DNA of 52,823 bases from Granulicella sp. S190 (GTDB lineage Bacteria > Acidobacteriota > Terriglobia > Terriglobales > Acidobacteriaceae), in the NCBI RefSeq assembly GCF_009766095.1, contig NZ_LMUD01000019.1, positions 5,081 through 57,903 of the forward strand, given 5' to 3'. Below, piece after piece: positions 43,833 to 52,823 of the stretch; position 1 is the first letter of the stretch; every line of letters starts with the position of its first letter. The notes under the pieces were generated by a model that had not been told where the DNA came from, ran no database searches, and saw only the letters and a program-made list of their open reading frames with translations. Made by a program: the position numbers and the translations under genes.

Positions 43833-44618
43833 TTAATGACGAGTTTCTGTGGACGGGGAGGCCTGCGCGGATTGGTCGCCTTCGCCCAGTTTGCGGTGGA
43901 AGAAGTTGAAGACGAGCCCATAGAGGGTGTGAGCGAGTTCAGGGTCGTAGCGCAGGCCTTCGTCGCGCATGAAGGCGTGAGCTCCATTGACCTCATGCCA
44001 GCTGAACTTCTTTTCAAGCTGGTTGAGACGGGCGAGGACGGTCATGCGGCCTTCGAGGGGGATGTGCGGATCCTGACGACCCCAGATCATGAGGAGTTCA
44101 CCCTGAATGTCCCGGGCGTGTTCGAGCGAGTCGTCCCCGGTCTTGCTGAGCGAACCTTTGTGGATGTCGGTAGCGTAGAAGCAGGCGGTGGCGAGTACGT
44201 CTGGATTCATCGCGGCGCGAAAGGCGAGGTGACCGCCGATGCAGATGCCCATGGCTCCGAGATGGCCGGTGCAGTCGGGGCGGGATTTGAGATGGTCGAG
44301 CGCGGCGCGGGCGTCGGCGTCGTAACTTGAGAGTTCTTTGGTGGTCTTGAGAACGTTGCCGCGGTCGGAGCCGACTTGGTCGTAGGCGAAGACGGTGCCG
44401 GCGGGTTCGAACTCGTGGTAGATCTCAGGCATGGCGACGATGTAGCCGTGGCCAGCGAGCATGGCAGCGGTGCGGCGGATGGGCGCGGTGATCTGGAAGA
44501 TCTCGGAATAGAAGACGATGCCGGGGTAACGGCCGGGTGCGGCCGGGCGAACGATGTGCGTGCGCATGGGTCCGTTGGAGGTGTCGAGCGTGACGTACTC
44601 GTCGTTGACGATGATCAT
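43833..44618 (-). CDS. Dienelactone hydrolase family protein
   Basis: The 261-residue alpha/beta hydrolase has the triad Cys in MGICIGGHLAF, Asp in WGRQDPHIP and His in NGAHAFMRDEG. YSEIFQITAPIRRTAAMLAGHGYIVAMPEIYHEFEP matches the family's oxyanion and cap region. It is cytoplasmic; the substrate is unknown. It differs clearly from the paralog at 35748-36449, so it is not a recent duplicate. ATG 44618 has no strong ribosome-binding site. It converges on the secreted 216-residue protein across a long inverted repeat. Confidence 0.93.
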   Translation of the reverse strand: MIIVNDEYVTLDTSNGPMRTHIVRPAAPGRYPGIVFYSEIFQITAPIRRTAAMLAGHGYIVAMPEIYHEFEPAGTVFAYDQVGSDRGNVLKTTKELSSYDADARAALDHLKSRPDCTGHLGAMGICIGGHLAFRAAMNPDVLATACFYATDIHKGSLSKTGDDSLEHARDIQGELLMIWGRQDPHIPLEGRMTVLARLNQLEKKFSWHEVNGAHAFMRDEGLRYDPELAHTLYGLVFNFFHRKLGEGDQSAQASPSTETRH

Positions 44619-44682
44619 TTTGCCTCGATAGGTTCAGTTGAGATCGAGTGTACCCGTTGAAGAGGAAGGTTGTTTTACTGAG

Positions 44683-44727
44683 GATCAAAAGACGACACCC
44701 GGTATTGGGAGTGTGCCGGGTGTCGTC
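44683..44727 (-). terminator. Rho-independent terminator of the DUF3300 gene
   Basis: GACGACACCCGG (44691-44702) and CCGGGTGTCGTC (44716-44727) form a perfect 12-base stem with a 13-base loop. Read on the minus strand, it is followed by TTTTGATCC. Confidence 0.85.
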
Positions 44728-44745
44728 GGCGATAAGTAATGGGTA

Positions 44746-45660
44746 TTAGTGTCTGCGCTCGTCGCCGTGTACGTGAGCCTCGACACGCGGACCTACCGGC
44801 CGGGCATAGGGATGAGCGTAAGGATGAACATAAGCGCCGCGGTTGAAGTAGGTACGGCCCCACGGACGATGGTCGATGAGGATGGTGTGTCCTCCCCATC
44901 CGAAGCCGGCGCCGTACCAGCCGTAGACGCCGAATGCCGGGCCGATCGTAATGGCGGGACCGAAGCGGATGCCGGTGGTGACGATGAAGCCTGGACGCGG
45001 ACGATAGAAGACTATAGCTGGGTTATAGACCGGTACATAGTAGTACGCAGGATTGACGGGCTCGATCTCGAGGTATCCACCGTTGTCCACTACGTTGTCG
45101 TAGGCGGTGGGAGTGAGGTAGCCGTAGTCATGAGCGGAGTGACGCTGGCGCTGAACGGCGTCCATGACATCCGGCCGCTGGGCGAGAACGGCATTGCCCA
45201 GCGCGCCTGTCCACTGCGGATCTCGAGCCATCATGTCGAGTACGGAGGGAAAGGGTAGAAGCGCGAGAACGCTGGGATCCCAAGGGAGGCTGTCTGCCTG
45301 GATGGCCTGGGCAAGGGCGTCGCCGGTCATGCCGGAGTGCTGCTGCGCCCATGTAGCGGCGTCGGGAATCTGCTCCGGAAAGGTTGAGGCTGTGAGCACC
45401 TGGGCGAGAAGTGGATCCGGATAAAGTGCGATTCTCTGGACGATCTGGTCGAGTTGCTGCGGAGCGACGGGAGGGGGCGGCGCCTGTTGCTGCTGTTGTG
45501 CGTCAGCAGGCGGCGGAGGAGGTGGTGCCTGGTACGGCTGATCTTGCTGCTGATCAGGCGCTGGCGGAGGCGGCTGATGGACGATAGGCGCCTGCGCGAA
45601 GGAGAGCGTAGTGATGCTGGCGAGTGCGAGGGTGAAAATCATTTTATTGCTAGTCTTCAT
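44746..45660 (-). CDS. Exported DUF3300 protein with Pro/Gln-rich region
   Basis: The 304-residue protein has a signal peptide (MKTSNKMIFTLALASITTLSFAQ), then a Pro/Gln-rich tract (residues about 25-70, with runs of P and Q). The DUF3300 domain follows: LDQIVQRIALYPDPLLAQVLTASTFPEQI, WAQQHSGMTGDALAQAI, SVLALLPFPSVLDMMARDPQW, GNAVLAQRPDVMDAVQRQR. The C-terminal third is Gly/Tyr/His-rich (VYGWYGAGFGWGGH, RGAYVHPYAHPYARP) and could bind metal or a cell-wall surface. Function unknown. The ATG at 45660 is preferred over the open frame to 45825 because only it starts a signal peptide; AGAGAAAG lies upstream. Confidence 0.88.
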   Translation of the reverse strand: MKTSNKMIFTLALASITTLSFAQAPIVHQPPPPAPDQQQDQPYQAPPPPPPADAQQQQQAPPPPVAPQQLDQIVQRIALYPDPLLAQVLTASTFPEQIPDAATWAQQHSGMTGDALAQAIQADSLPWDPSVLALLPFPSVLDMMARDPQWTGALGNAVLAQRPDVMDAVQRQRHSAHDYGYLTPTAYDNVVDNGGYLEIEPVNPAYYYVPVYNPAIVFYRPRPGFIVTTGIRFGPAITIGPAFGVYGWYGAGFGWGGHTILIDHRPWGRTYFNRGAYVHPYAHPYARPVGPRVEAHVHGDERRH

Positions 45661-45830
45661 GGGTTCTTTCTCTGAATGGAAGTAGTTCTGTTCGGGGAGT
45701 TTGGAGTTGCCATTACTGTCATTCTCATAGAGGTCCGTTCCCCCGCAATAGGATTGGACGCCACTTGAGAATAAAAGTTGTGCAGGAGACAGAACACTGA
45801 CATAAGTTCTAACCCTCCGGATCAAGGAGT

Positions 45831-47819
45831 TTAGCTAAAGAGAAACTCCTTCGTGCGAAGCTCTTTGACAGTGTCGCGGAGCTTCGCGGCTTTTTCGAAT
45901 TCGAACTTCTTGGCGGCTTCGCGCATGTCGGATTCGAGTTTGCCAATGTAGGTGTCAAGCTCCTGTTGGGTGGAGAAGTCGGGCATACCCTCGGCTTCGT
46001 CGGTGAGGTCGGCGTAGTCGGCTTTTAGGATGCCGGCGAGGCCCATTTCTATTGGGCGGATGATGCTTGCGGGAGTGATGCCGTTTTCTTCGTTGTAGGC
46101 GACTTGCTTTTCGCGGCGGCGGTCGGTTTCGTTGATGGCGCGCTGCATGGAGTCGGTCATCTTGTCGGCGTAGAGAATGGCGCGGCCTTCAACGTGGCGG
46201 GCGGCACGGCCGATGGTTTGAATGAGAGAGCCTTGCGAGCGGAGGAAGCCTTCTTTGTCGGCATCCAAAATTGCTACCAACGAGACCTCCGGAAGATCGA
46301 GGCCTTCGCGGAGGAGGTTGATGCCGATGAGGACGTCGTATTCGCCTTTGCGGAGGTCGCGGAGGAGCTTGATGCGTTCGAGGGTCTCGATCTCGGAGTG
46401 CATGTAGCGGCAGCGGACGCCGACTTCGGTGTAGTAGCTGGCGAGGTCTTCGGACATGCGCTTGGTGAGGGTGGTGACGAGGACGCGCTGGTTTTTTGCG
46501 GTGCGGTCGCGGATCTCGGCGAGGAGGTCGTCGATCTGGCCTTTGATGGGGCGGATCTCGACCTGCGGGTCGATGAGGCCGGTGGGGCGGATGATCTGCT
46601 CGACGACTACGCCTGCGGATTTTGTTAGTTCGTAGGCGCCGGGTGTGGCAGAGACGTAGATGATCTGGCCGGTGCGGGACTCGAACTCTTCAAAGCGGAG
46701 GGGGCGGTTGTCCATGGCGCTGGGGAGGCGGAAGCCGTAGTCGACGAGGTTCTGCTTACGGCTGCGGTCGCCGTGCCACATGCCGTGGAGTTGGGGGACG
46801 GTGACGTGGGACTCGTCGATGAAGAGGAGATAGTCTTGCGGGAAGTAGTCGAGGAGCGTAGGCGGCGGTTCGCCGGGGAGACGCGCGGAGAAGTGGCGAG
46901 AGTAGTTCTCGATACCGTGGCAGAAGCCTACGGACTTGATCATCTCGAGGTCGAAGCGGGTGCGCTGGTGGATGCGCTGGGATTCGACCAAGCGGCCCTG
47001 GTTTTCGAGCTCTTTTTCCCACCACTCCATCTCTTCGAGGATGGAGTTGACAGCCGTGGTCTTGCGCTCGGGCTGAACCACATAATGGGACTTGGGGTAT
47101 ATAGGGAGGCGGGAGTACTTCTGCCGGACGGTGCCGAAGAGGGGATCGATCTGGGAGAGTGAATCGATCTCGTCGCCGAAGAGCTCTATACGGTAGGCAT
47201 TCTCGTCGTAGGTGGGGTAGACCTCGATGATGTCGCCACGGACACGGAAGGTGCCGCGACGGAAGTCTACGTCGTTGCGTTCGTAGAGGATTTCGACGAG
47301 GCGGCGGGTGATGTCTTCGCGCTTAATTTTCTGGCCTTTTTCGAGGAGCATCAACATGCCGTAGTAGGCTTCGGGCGAACCGAGACCGTAGATGCAGGAG
47401 ACCGAGGAGACGATGATGGCGTCGCGGCGCTCGAAGAGGCTGCGTGTAGCGGCGAGGCGAAGTTTATCCAACTCTTCATTGATGGTTGACTCCTTTTCAA
47501 TGAAGAGATCGCCGGCGGGAATGTAAGCTTCGGGTTGGTAGTAGTCGTAGTAGGAGACGAAGTACTCGACGGCGTTGTTGGGAAAGAAGGTTTTGAACTC
47601 GTGGTAGAGCTGGGCGGCGAGGGTCTTATTGTGTGCGAGGATGAGGGCTGGGCGCTGTAGCTCTTCGATGACCTTGGCCATGGTGAAGGTCTTGCCGGAG
47701 CCGGTGACGCCGAGGAGGACCTGGTCTTTTTCGCCGGCATTGATTCCGGAGATAAGCTCGGCGATGGCGCGGGGCTGATCGCCCTGGGGCTTGTAGGTGG
47801 TCGAGAGCTGAAAGTCCAT
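45831..47819 (-). CDS. uvrB: Excinuclease ABC subunit B
   Basis: UvrB verifies damage and recruits UvrC in nucleotide excision repair. The 662-residue product starts at [19 protein letters not shown]. Walker A is [12 protein letters not shown], the DNA-inserting beta-hairpin has [12 protein letters not shown], and the helicase motifs include [16 protein letters not shown] and QTIGRAARH. The UVR domain ([25 protein letters not shown]) ends the protein. The open frame upstream to 48134 is not conserved. AAGG is glued to the ATG and cannot act as a ribosome-binding site; a TATCCT box six bases upstream suggests a leaderless mRNA. Confidence 0.98.
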   Translation of the reverse strand: MDFQLSTTYKPQGDQPRAIAELISGINAGEKDQVLLGVTGSGKTFTMAKVIEELQRPALILAHNKTLAAQLYHEFKTFFPNNAVEYFVSYYDYYQPEAYIPAGDLFIEKESTINEELDKLRLAATRSLFERRDAIIVSSVSCIYGLGSPEAYYGMLMLLEKGQKIKREDITRRLVEILYERNDVDFRRGTFRVRGDIIEVYPTYDENAYRIELFGDEIDSLSQIDPLFGTVRQKYSRLPIYPKSHYVVQPERKTTAVNSILEEMEWWEKELENQGRLVESQRIHQRTRFDLEMIKSVGFCHGIENYSRHFSARLPGEPPPTLLDYFPQDYLLFIDESHVTVPQLHGMWHGDRSRKQNLVDYGFRLPSAMDNRPLRFEEFESRTGQIIYVSATPGAYELTKSAGVVVEQIIRPTGLIDPQVEIRPIKGQIDDLLAEIRDRTAKNQRVLVTTLTKRMSEDLASYYTEVGVRCRYMHSEIETLERIKLLRDLRKGEYDVLIGINLLREGLDLPEVSLVAILDADKEGFLRSQGSLIQTIGRAARHVEGRAILYADKMTDSMQRAINETDRRREKQVAYNEENGITPASIIRPIEMGLAGILKADYADLTDEAEGMPDFSTQQELDTYIGKLESDMREAAKKFEFEKAAKLRDTVKELRTKEFLFS

Positions 47820-47825
47820 CCTTAT

Positions 47826-47831
47826 AGGATA
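47826..47831 (-). promoter_or_regulatory. Candidate -10 box for a leaderless uvrB transcript
   Basis: On the minus strand TATCCT is followed by six bases (ATAAGG) and the uvrB ATG, the same spacing as before queF. No SOS-type operator is obvious. Confidence 0.4.
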
Positions 47832-47986
47832 GTTTATGGAGAGGGTTGGTTGCGAAAGTGTGAAGGCAAAGCGAAGAGAAGAATTTAGTGGGGCAAAAAG
47901 AGCAAACAGCTGAAACGGCCAGGCAGGTGTGGGTTTTCCTCTGCTCTTATTGAAAAACGATCTATTGAACACGAATGGAGGTTGAG

Positions 47987-48574
47987 ATGAGCGCAGGAAC
48001 GGAGCTATGGCTGGTACGGCATGGAGAGACGGAGTGGAGTTTGAGTGGAGCGCATACGAGTCGCACGGATATTCCTCTGACGGATCACGGGAGGGTACGG
48101 GCCGAGGAGCTGCGGGACTATTTGAAGGGAACAAAGTTCGATGTGGTGTTTGAAAGCCCGATGAGGCGGGCTAAAGAGACCTGTGCAATTGCAGGCTTTG
48201 GCGATCAGGCTGTGGTGGATCAGGGTCTGATGGAGTGGGATTACGGCGTATACGAGGGGAAGACGACTAAAGAGATTCAGGCTGAGATTCCAGGGTGGTC
48301 GGTATGGAAGAACGAGATTGTGAACGGAGAGACGGCGGAGCACGTGGGAGAACGTGCAGATGGAGTGATAGCTCGTGCTCTCGCGGCTACACCGGACAAG
48401 GGTAAGGTGGCGCTGTTTGCGCATGCTCATATTTTGCGGATTCTTGCAGCGCGGTGGATTGGGTTGCCAGCTACCGGCGGGAGTTTGTTGGCGCTGGGAA
48501 CGGGGAGTGTGAGTGTGATGGGTTGGGAGCGGGAGACGCGAGTCATCTCCAGTTGGAATCGCGGGTTTGAGTAG
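47987..48574 (+). CDS. Histidine phosphatase (phosphoglycerate-mutase-like) family protein
   Basis: The 195-residue protein carries the phospho-His motif [24 protein letters not shown], the second-half [13 protein letters not shown] and the C-terminal catalytic His in [16 protein letters not shown]. It is closest in style to small broad-specificity phosphatases (GpmB, CobC, SixA-like), not to the glycolytic mutase, whose role is filled by gpmI. ATG 47987 has GGAGG five bases before it; ATG 47975 overlaps that site. It is divergent from uvrB by 167 bases. Confidence 0.93.
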   Translation: MSAGTELWLVRHGETEWSLSGAHTSRTDIPLTDHGRVRAEELRDYLKGTKFDVVFESPMRRAKETCAIAGFGDQAVVDQGLMEWDYGVYEGKTTKEIQAEIPGWSVWKNEIVNGETAEHVGERADGVIARALAATPDKGKVALFAHAHILRILAARWIGLPATGGSLLALGTGSVSVMGWERETRVISSWNRGFE

Positions 48575-48577
48575 ACG

Positions 48578-49795
48578 CTAGAAGTTCTTGATGTGCTGGG
48601 GTTGAAGGCCTACTCCTACGAAGCGAGCGGGCAGATGTTGGAAGCCTGGAATGCTGGTGAGGAGTCGTAGTAAGAGAGGCGGTCGAATAGGCCCGTTACT
48701 GTGCAGCACGCGGTTGAGGATGCGGTGAGCGAAGACCTGCACGCGCTGGGTGTTATGGACTGCGTCTTCGCGGTAGTGCTGCACCTGAGCCAGATTGTGC
48801 GGGCTGAGGGTATTCGAAAGCAGAGCTTCCGTGAGGATGTTAGCGGTGGCAACGGCATCCTGAATGGCGATGTTGATCCCGATGCCGCCGACGGGTGACA
48901 TGGCGTGGGCCGCATCGCCTATACAGAGCAGACCGGGCGAAGACCACTGCAGGAGACGGTTGACCTGTATGGTGAGAAGCTTCACTTTGTCCCAGGAGTC
49001 GATCTCGGCGGTTCGGCCTGCAAGGAAGGGCACAATGCGTTCTAGACTTTGTTGGAAGGCCGGTAGACCTTGCTGCTGGATAGCCGGGAAGTCGCCTTTC
49101 GCGATGATGTAACCGATCTGGAAGTAGTCGTCGCGGTTGATGAGGATGATGAGGCGGCCGTAGTTGATGTAGCCGAGGGCGTTTTCGGGATCGGAGGACT
49201 GGCGGCCGATCTTCAGCCAGAGGACATCGATGGGGACGCCGTCGTCCTTGAGGGGCAGATGGCCCGCATCGCGGGAGATGGCGTGGCGTCCGTCGCAACC
49301 AACGGTGAGGGTGGCGGGGATTTCGACGGGGCCTTCGGGTGAGTTGGCGCGAACGCCGGTGGTGATGCCGTTTTGCTGGATGAGGCCGGTAGCTTCCCAA
49401 CCCATACGCAGGGTGAAGGTAGGAAGGTGACTTGCTTCGGTGGCGAGGAAGTTTAAGAAGTCCCACTGCGGCATAAGCGCGATGAATTTACAGTGGGTAG
49501 GGACGTGAGAGAAGTCGGCTATAGGGAAGCGCTGACCACCGATGATGGCGGAGAGTGCTGCGACCTGGGAGTGCGGGATGGTGAGGAATTTTTCGAGCAG
49601 GCCAAGTTCGTAGAGCAAATCCAGGGTGGAGGGGTGGATGGTGTCCCCGCGGAAGTCGCGGAAGAAGTCTTTGTGCTTTTCGAGCACGGTGACGTGGACG
49701 CCCGCTCGAGCCAGAAGGAAGCCGAGCATGATGCCTGCGGGGCCGCCGCCGATGATGCAACAGGTGGTGGCCAGCGAGTTCGGCGTTGTAGCCAT
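48578..49795 (-). CDS. FAD-dependent monooxygenase (PHBH/UbiH type)
   Basis: The 405-residue flavoprotein has the Rossmann motif CCIIGGGPAGIMLGFLLARAG, an Arg-rich FAD segment RDFRGDTIHPSTLDLL, the DG motif VGCDGRHAISR and the GD motif LCIGDAAHAMSPVGGIGINIAIQDA. These are the three markers of class A aromatic hydroxylases such as p-hydroxybenzoate or ubiquinone hydroxylases. The substrate is unknown. The ATG at 49795 starts the FAD motif directly; the frame to 49846 adds residues not seen in the family. Only three bases separate its end from the convergent phosphatase. Confidence 0.92.
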   Translation of the reverse strand: MATTPNSLATTCCIIGGGPAGIMLGFLLARAGVHVTVLEKHKDFFRDFRGDTIHPSTLDLLYELGLLEKFLTIPHSQVAALSAIIGGQRFPIADFSHVPTHCKFIALMPQWDFLNFLATEASHLPTFTLRMGWEATGLIQQNGITTGVRANSPEGPVEIPATLTVGCDGRHAISRDAGHLPLKDDGVPIDVLWLKIGRQSSDPENALGYINYGRLIILINRDDYFQIGYIIAKGDFPAIQQQGLPAFQQSLERIVPFLAGRTAEIDSWDKVKLLTIQVNRLLQWSSPGLLCIGDAAHAMSPVGGIGINIAIQDAVATANILTEALLSNTLSPHNLAQVQHYREDAVHNTQRVQVFAHRILNRVLHSNGPIRPPLLLRLLTSIPGFQHLPARFVGVGLQPQHIKNF

Positions 49796-49895
49796 TGTGG
49801 GATGAGGGTAGCAAGAGACCCGTGCGTCGTCAAAACTAGATCGCAAATCAGATTGAAGGTGCTAGATTCGACGCATCCCTTTTTTGGAGAACGCG

Positions 49896-51566
49896 ATGCG
49901 CATTTGTCGTCTTGTCAGTTCTGCGGTGTTGGTTTGCGTCATCAGTGGATCGTTGATCTGGGCGCAGTCTGGCGCGGCAAACCAGAGTGACGAAGCGATG
50001 GGTAAGGTTTGGTGGGCCCATGTGCAGAAGCTCGCCGATCCTTCAATGAATGGGCGTATGACGGGGAGCGAAGACTATCTGCGAGCTGCAGCTTATGTGG
50101 TGGATCAGTTCAAGGCATTTGGATTAGCTCCGGCTGGAGTTGATGGCGGTTACTACCAGCCGGTGCATTTTGATGTGCAGAGGGTGCTTGCGGAGAAGTC
50201 GTCGATGAGCCTGGTGAAGGATGGCGGCACGACACCTTTGGTACTGGGCGAAGATGCGATTTTGGGCTCGCGTGCGGCACAGTTAGGAGAGGTAGATGCT
50301 CCGCTGGTGTTTATCGGTTACGGATTGCATCTGCCTGAATCGAGGTATGACGACTTCGACTCCACTGAGGTCCCCATAGCGGAGTTGAAAGGTAAGGTCG
50401 TGGTGTACCTCAATGGCGGACCGGCCGATCTATCGGGGGCGTTGAAGTCGTTTGCGCGAACCTCACCGTTTGCGAAGGCATTGCGTGACGCTGGGGCGAT
50501 AGGGGCGATCTCGATTCCGACACCGAAGTCCATGGACTTTGGGTGGCAGCGTGTAGCGAGCAGCGCCTCGCAGCCAGGGATGCGGCTTGCCATCAGCTCC
50601 GACGCGGATGCAATTGCAACGAAGCATCCGGCGTTGGCGGACGAACAAGATGCGATGTTCACGGCAACGTTCAACCCTGCTCAAGCGGAGAAGCTGTTTG
50701 CTGGTTCGGGCCACGCCTTTGCAGAGATGCTGGCGCTGGCAGATGCTCAGAAGCCTCTGCCGCGTTTTTTGCTGAAAAAGAGTGTCAAGGCGAAGGTGGT
50801 GGAAGAGATCTCGCACGTGGTGTCTCCGAATATTGTGGGTGAGTTGAAGGGGTCGGATCCGACGCTTTCAAAGCAGTATGTGCTGGTGTCGGCGCATCTG
50901 GATCATTTGGGTGTCGGAGCGCCTATCAATGGAAAGACGATCTATAGCGGAGCTATGGATGACGCTTCAGGGGTAGCGACAGTGTTGGAGACGGCGAAGA
51001 AGTTTAGCCAGGCGAAGACCAGGCCCAAGCGGTCGATACTGTTTGTGATCTTTACGGGAGAGGAAAAAGGGCTGCTGGGATCACGATACTATGCGGGAAA
51101 TCCGACTGTGCCGGAGGGCACGATTGATGCGGACCTGAACCTGGATATGTTTATGCCGATCTTTCCGCTGAAGAAGTTGCATGTGCAGGGTCTGGACGAG
51201 TCGACCTTAAGAGAAGATGCGAAGAAGGTGGGCGCTGAGCACGGAATCGTAATTGCGCCTGACCCGGAGCCGGATAGAAACTCGTTTATACGGACGGACC
51301 AGTACAGTTTTGTGCAGGCGGGAGTGCCGGCACTGGCGATGAAGTTCGGATGGACGATGGGTTCTCCCGAGTACAAGGCGTGGAGGGGATGGCTCGCGCA
51401 GAGATATCACTCGACGGACGACGACCTGACACAGCCCGTAGATCTTGTTGCTGCGGCTCAGTTCAATGCTTTTTTTGCCGATCTCGCGCGAGCGGTAGCT
51501 GATGATCCGGTGAGGCAGCATTACCTCGATACGAGCTTTTTCAAGCGATTTGAGGCGGCGCAGTAG
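49896..51566 (+). CDS. Secreted M28 family zinc aminopeptidase with PA-like insert
   Basis: The 556-residue protein has a signal peptide (MRICRLVSSAVLVCVISGSLIWAQS). A PA-type lid domain (VFIGYGLHLPESRYDDFDS, LKGKVVVYLNGGPADLSGAL) is inserted before the catalytic core. Zinc ligands and catalytic residues are visible: AHLDHLGVG, MDDASGVATVLETAK, FTGEEKGLLGSRYYA, the Asp of LNLDMFMP and the His of RYHSTDDDL. It should cleave N-terminal residues from peptides in the periplasm or medium. ATG 49896 has TTGGAG seven bases upstream. It is convergent with gph. Confidence 0.94.
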   Translation: MRICRLVSSAVLVCVISGSLIWAQSGAANQSDEAMGKVWWAHVQKLADPSMNGRMTGSEDYLRAAAYVVDQFKAFGLAPAGVDGGYYQPVHFDVQRVLAEKSSMSLVKDGGTTPLVLGEDAILGSRAAQLGEVDAPLVFIGYGLHLPESRYDDFDSTEVPIAELKGKVVVYLNGGPADLSGALKSFARTSPFAKALRDAGAIGAISIPTPKSMDFGWQRVASSASQPGMRLAISSDADAIATKHPALADEQDAMFTATFNPAQAEKLFAGSGHAFAEMLALADAQKPLPRFLLKKSVKAKVVEEISHVVSPNIVGELKGSDPTLSKQYVLVSAHLDHLGVGAPINGKTIYSGAMDDASGVATVLETAKKFSQAKTRPKRSILFVIFTGEEKGLLGSRYYAGNPTVPEGTIDADLNLDMFMPIFPLKKLHVQGLDESTLREDAKKVGAEHGIVIAPDPEPDRNSFIRTDQYSFVQAGVPALAMKFGWTMGSPEYKAWRGWLAQRYHSTDDDLTQPVDLVAAAQFNAFFADLARAVADDPVRQHYLDTSFFKRFEAAQ

Positions 51567-51588
51567 ATATTGGATTATTGGCAACCCG

Positions 51589-52299
51589 TTAGAGAACGTT
51601 GTCGATGTTCAGAATGCGAGGCCAGTCGGCAGGCTCATGGGCGAGATAATCGGGCGGAGCGTCTTCGAGGGAGTGTGGTTTCAGGCCGAAGGTGCAGCCG
51701 ATGCTGCGCGCGCCGCAGTTGCGGGCTGTGAGGATATCGATGTCGGTGTCGCCAATCATGACGGTTTCGGCTGGAGCGATGGTGTAGCCGATGAGGACAG
51801 AGGCTTCGTCGATAAGAGCTTTAAGGCCGTGCGGGTCGGGTTTCTTCGCGTGGAAGCTGTTGCCTCCGTAGTTTTGAAAGAAGAAACGCGAGAGGTTGAA
51901 GTGGTCGCAGATATCCCTGGAGGGATGAACGGGTTTGTTCGTGAGGACAGCCATGAGGATGTCAGGATGCGCGGCGCGGATAGACTCCAGCGCTTCGAGA
52001 ACGCCGGGGTAGACGTAGGTGTAGTCCAGCTTGTGGATGCGATAGTAGTCGAGAAAGAAGGTGAGCGCTTTAGTTACATATTGCTCGTCGGTAGAGTCTC
52101 CTTCGGGGTCGCCGATGGCCCGGCGGACAAGCATGGAGGCGCCGTCGCCGATGTAACCGGAGATGACGGCTTCTGGTAGTGCAGGCTTGCCGAGGTGTTC
52201 GAGGGTGGCGTTGACAGAGTTGCAAAGATCGACACGTGAATCGATAAGGGTGCCGTCGAGATCGAAGACGATGAGGCAGGGAGTTGGGGCGGGAGACAT
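51589..52299 (-). CDS. gph: Phosphoglycolate phosphatase (HAD family)
   Basis: The 236-residue HAD hydrolase has the nucleophile in VFDLDGTLIDSRVDL, the Thr of VLTNKP, the Lys of AKKPDP and the acidic pair in MIGDTDIDI. The alpha-helical cap (LCNSVNATLEHLGKPALPE to IGDGASMLVRRAIG) matches Gph, which removes 2-phosphoglycolate formed by DNA 3'-end repair. Other small phosphate esters are possible for the family. The start at 52299 is 57 bases from the divergent carbonic anhydrase start. Confidence 0.88.
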   Translation of the reverse strand: MSPAPTPCLIVFDLDGTLIDSRVDLCNSVNATLEHLGKPALPEAVISGYIGDGASMLVRRAIGDPEGDSTDEQYVTKALTFFLDYYRIHKLDYTYVYPGVLEALESIRAAHPDILMAVLTNKPVHPSRDICDHFNLSRFFFQNYGGNSFHAKKPDPHGLKALIDEASVLIGYTIAPAETVMIGDTDIDILTARNCGARSIGCTFGLKPHSLEDAPPDYLAHEPADWPRILNIDNVL

Positions 52300-52356
52300 T
52301 CTTTAAGGGTAATCGATCGGAGTTGGTATAAGCTTTTGGCAACCAGAGGAGGAGTC

Positions 52357-52823
52357 ATGGGGCGATCGTTTGCTGGGGAGTGGACGCGAAGGCAGTTTGT
52401 TGCGGGAGTCGCAGCGGCTGGCATAGTTGGAGGGCATAGCGGACTGCTAAGTGCTCAGACTCACATGACTGGTGAGACTGCCATGCAGGAGCTGATGGCT
52501 GGCAACGAACGGTATATTGCGGGGAAGATCACTTCGTTTCCTGAGGATCTAAAGATTCTGCAGGAGAAGACGGTGTTGAAGCAGGAGCCGTTTGCTGCTG
52601 TTTTGTCCTGCGCGGACTCCCGCGTGCCCGTGGAGATTCTCTTCGATCAGAGTATCGGCCATGTCTTTGTCACACGCGTGGCAGGCAATGTGGTGACGCC
52701 GGAAGTTATGGCGAGTTTGGAGTACGGCGTCGCTGTGCTTGGATTGAAGGCTGTTTTGATCCTGGGACACACCAACTGCGGGGCTATCAGTGCGGCGGTG
52801 CAGGGTAAAGAGGTGCCGGGACA
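52357..52823 (+). CDS. Beta-carbonic anhydrase with Tat signal (3' end cut by window edge)
   Basis: From ATG 52357 (AGAGGAGGAG just before), 155 codons are read to the window edge. The N-terminus is a twin-arginine signal (EWTRRQFVAGVAAAGIVGG, with SAQ cleavage near residue 34), so the enzyme is probably exported folded and metal-loaded. The zinc ligands of the beta class are all present: Cys85 and Asp87 in LSCADSRVP, His138 and Cys141 in LGHTNCGA. It hydrates CO2 to bicarbonate. The C-terminus lies outside the window. Confidence 0.93.
   Translation, partial: MGRSFAGEWTRRQFVAGVAAAGIVGGHSGLLSAQTHMTGETAMQELMAGNERYIAGKITSFPEDLKILQEKTVLKQEPFAAVLSCADSRVPVEILFDQSIGHVFVTRVAGNVVTPEVMASLEYGVAVLGLKAVLILGHTNCGAISAAVQGKEVPG

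Noticed and set aside
47820..48134. N-terminal extension of uvrB
   Set aside because: Low-complexity Pro/Ser/Phe sequence not found in UvrB; it overlaps the upstream region of the divergent phosphatase gene.
40538..52823. Search for a mobile element or defence island among the mixed genes at the right
   Set aside because: No transposase, integrase, inverted terminal repeats, tRNA or compositional break seen; the genes are ordinary accessory and core functions.

Overview
The window looks like a chromosomal segment of a soil-type Acidobacteriota (Terriglobia; Granulicella, Edaphobacter or Terriglobus-like). The evidence is the moderately high GC content, the many one-off secreted and TPR proteins, a CadC-type winged-helix/TPR regulator, bacterial SET-domain and DUF3300 proteins, and the styles of DnaX, QueF and PNPase. 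This placement comes from family recognition and codon style, not from a database search. I see no insertion sequence, prophage, CRISPR array, tRNA or rRNA. Most of the window is core genome with a complete-looking late flagellar cluster.

Layout. (1) 1-2937: an MFS transporter cut by the left edge, queF, and a secreted VirB10/TrbI-like glycine-zipper protein, all on the minus strand. (2) 3311-10786: two consecutive glycolytic enzymes (eno, gpmI) separated by a cysteine-rich GH5-like secreted protein, a class III sirtuin and a SpoIIE-like phosphatase, then a Tat-exported phosphoesterase. (3) 10859-14568: the conserved dnaX-ybaB-recR operon on the minus strand with a SET-domain methyltransferase upstream. 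(4) 14662-22363: small TPR, DinB-like and DUF1579-like proteins, an HSL-type esterase, a zinc-ribbon/PspC protein coupled to lysA, and a gluzincin peptidase. (5) 22566-26919: yebC with a hairpin leader, a PagL-like outer-membrane protein, stand-alone ftcD, an unknown secreted protein and a GyrI-like protein. (6) 27041-35366: cheY-cheX divergent from flgF-flgG-flgA-flgH-flgI-flgJ, followed by flgM-flgK-flgL. (7) 35416-40948: a small conserved protein, a dienelactone hydrolase, rpsO-pnp and membrane/unknown proteins. (8) 40966-52823: a CadC-like regulator, a second dienelactone hydrolase, a DUF3300 protein, uvrB, a histidine phosphatase, an FAD monooxygenase, an M28 peptidase, gph, and a Tat-exported beta-carbonic anhydrase cut by the right edge.

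Functional links. The flagellar block supplies the distal rod (FlgF, FlgG), the P and L rings and their assembly factors (FlgI, FlgH, FlgA, FlgJ), the anti-sigma-28 factor (FlgM) and the hook-filament junction (FlgK, FlgL). Two sequences matching the sigma-28 (FliA) consensus with 11-base spacers lie before flgM and before cheY. This suggests the usual late-gene switch: FlgM is made under the sigma factor it inhibits, together with the junction proteins, and the chemotaxis pair CheY (signal) and CheX (phosphatase) joins the same regulon.

Most notable oddities: an in-frame UAG in a DUF1579-like gene with intact coding sequence after it; a GH5-like protein with four CxxC pairs and no Glu where the acid/base residue is expected; a PagL-like protein with Asn at the catalytic Glu position; a FlgH with no cysteine at all, so no lipid anchor; apparently leaderless queF and uvrB; and a long acidic-then-basic tail on PNPase. 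I do not see a convincing wholly new multi-gene system.
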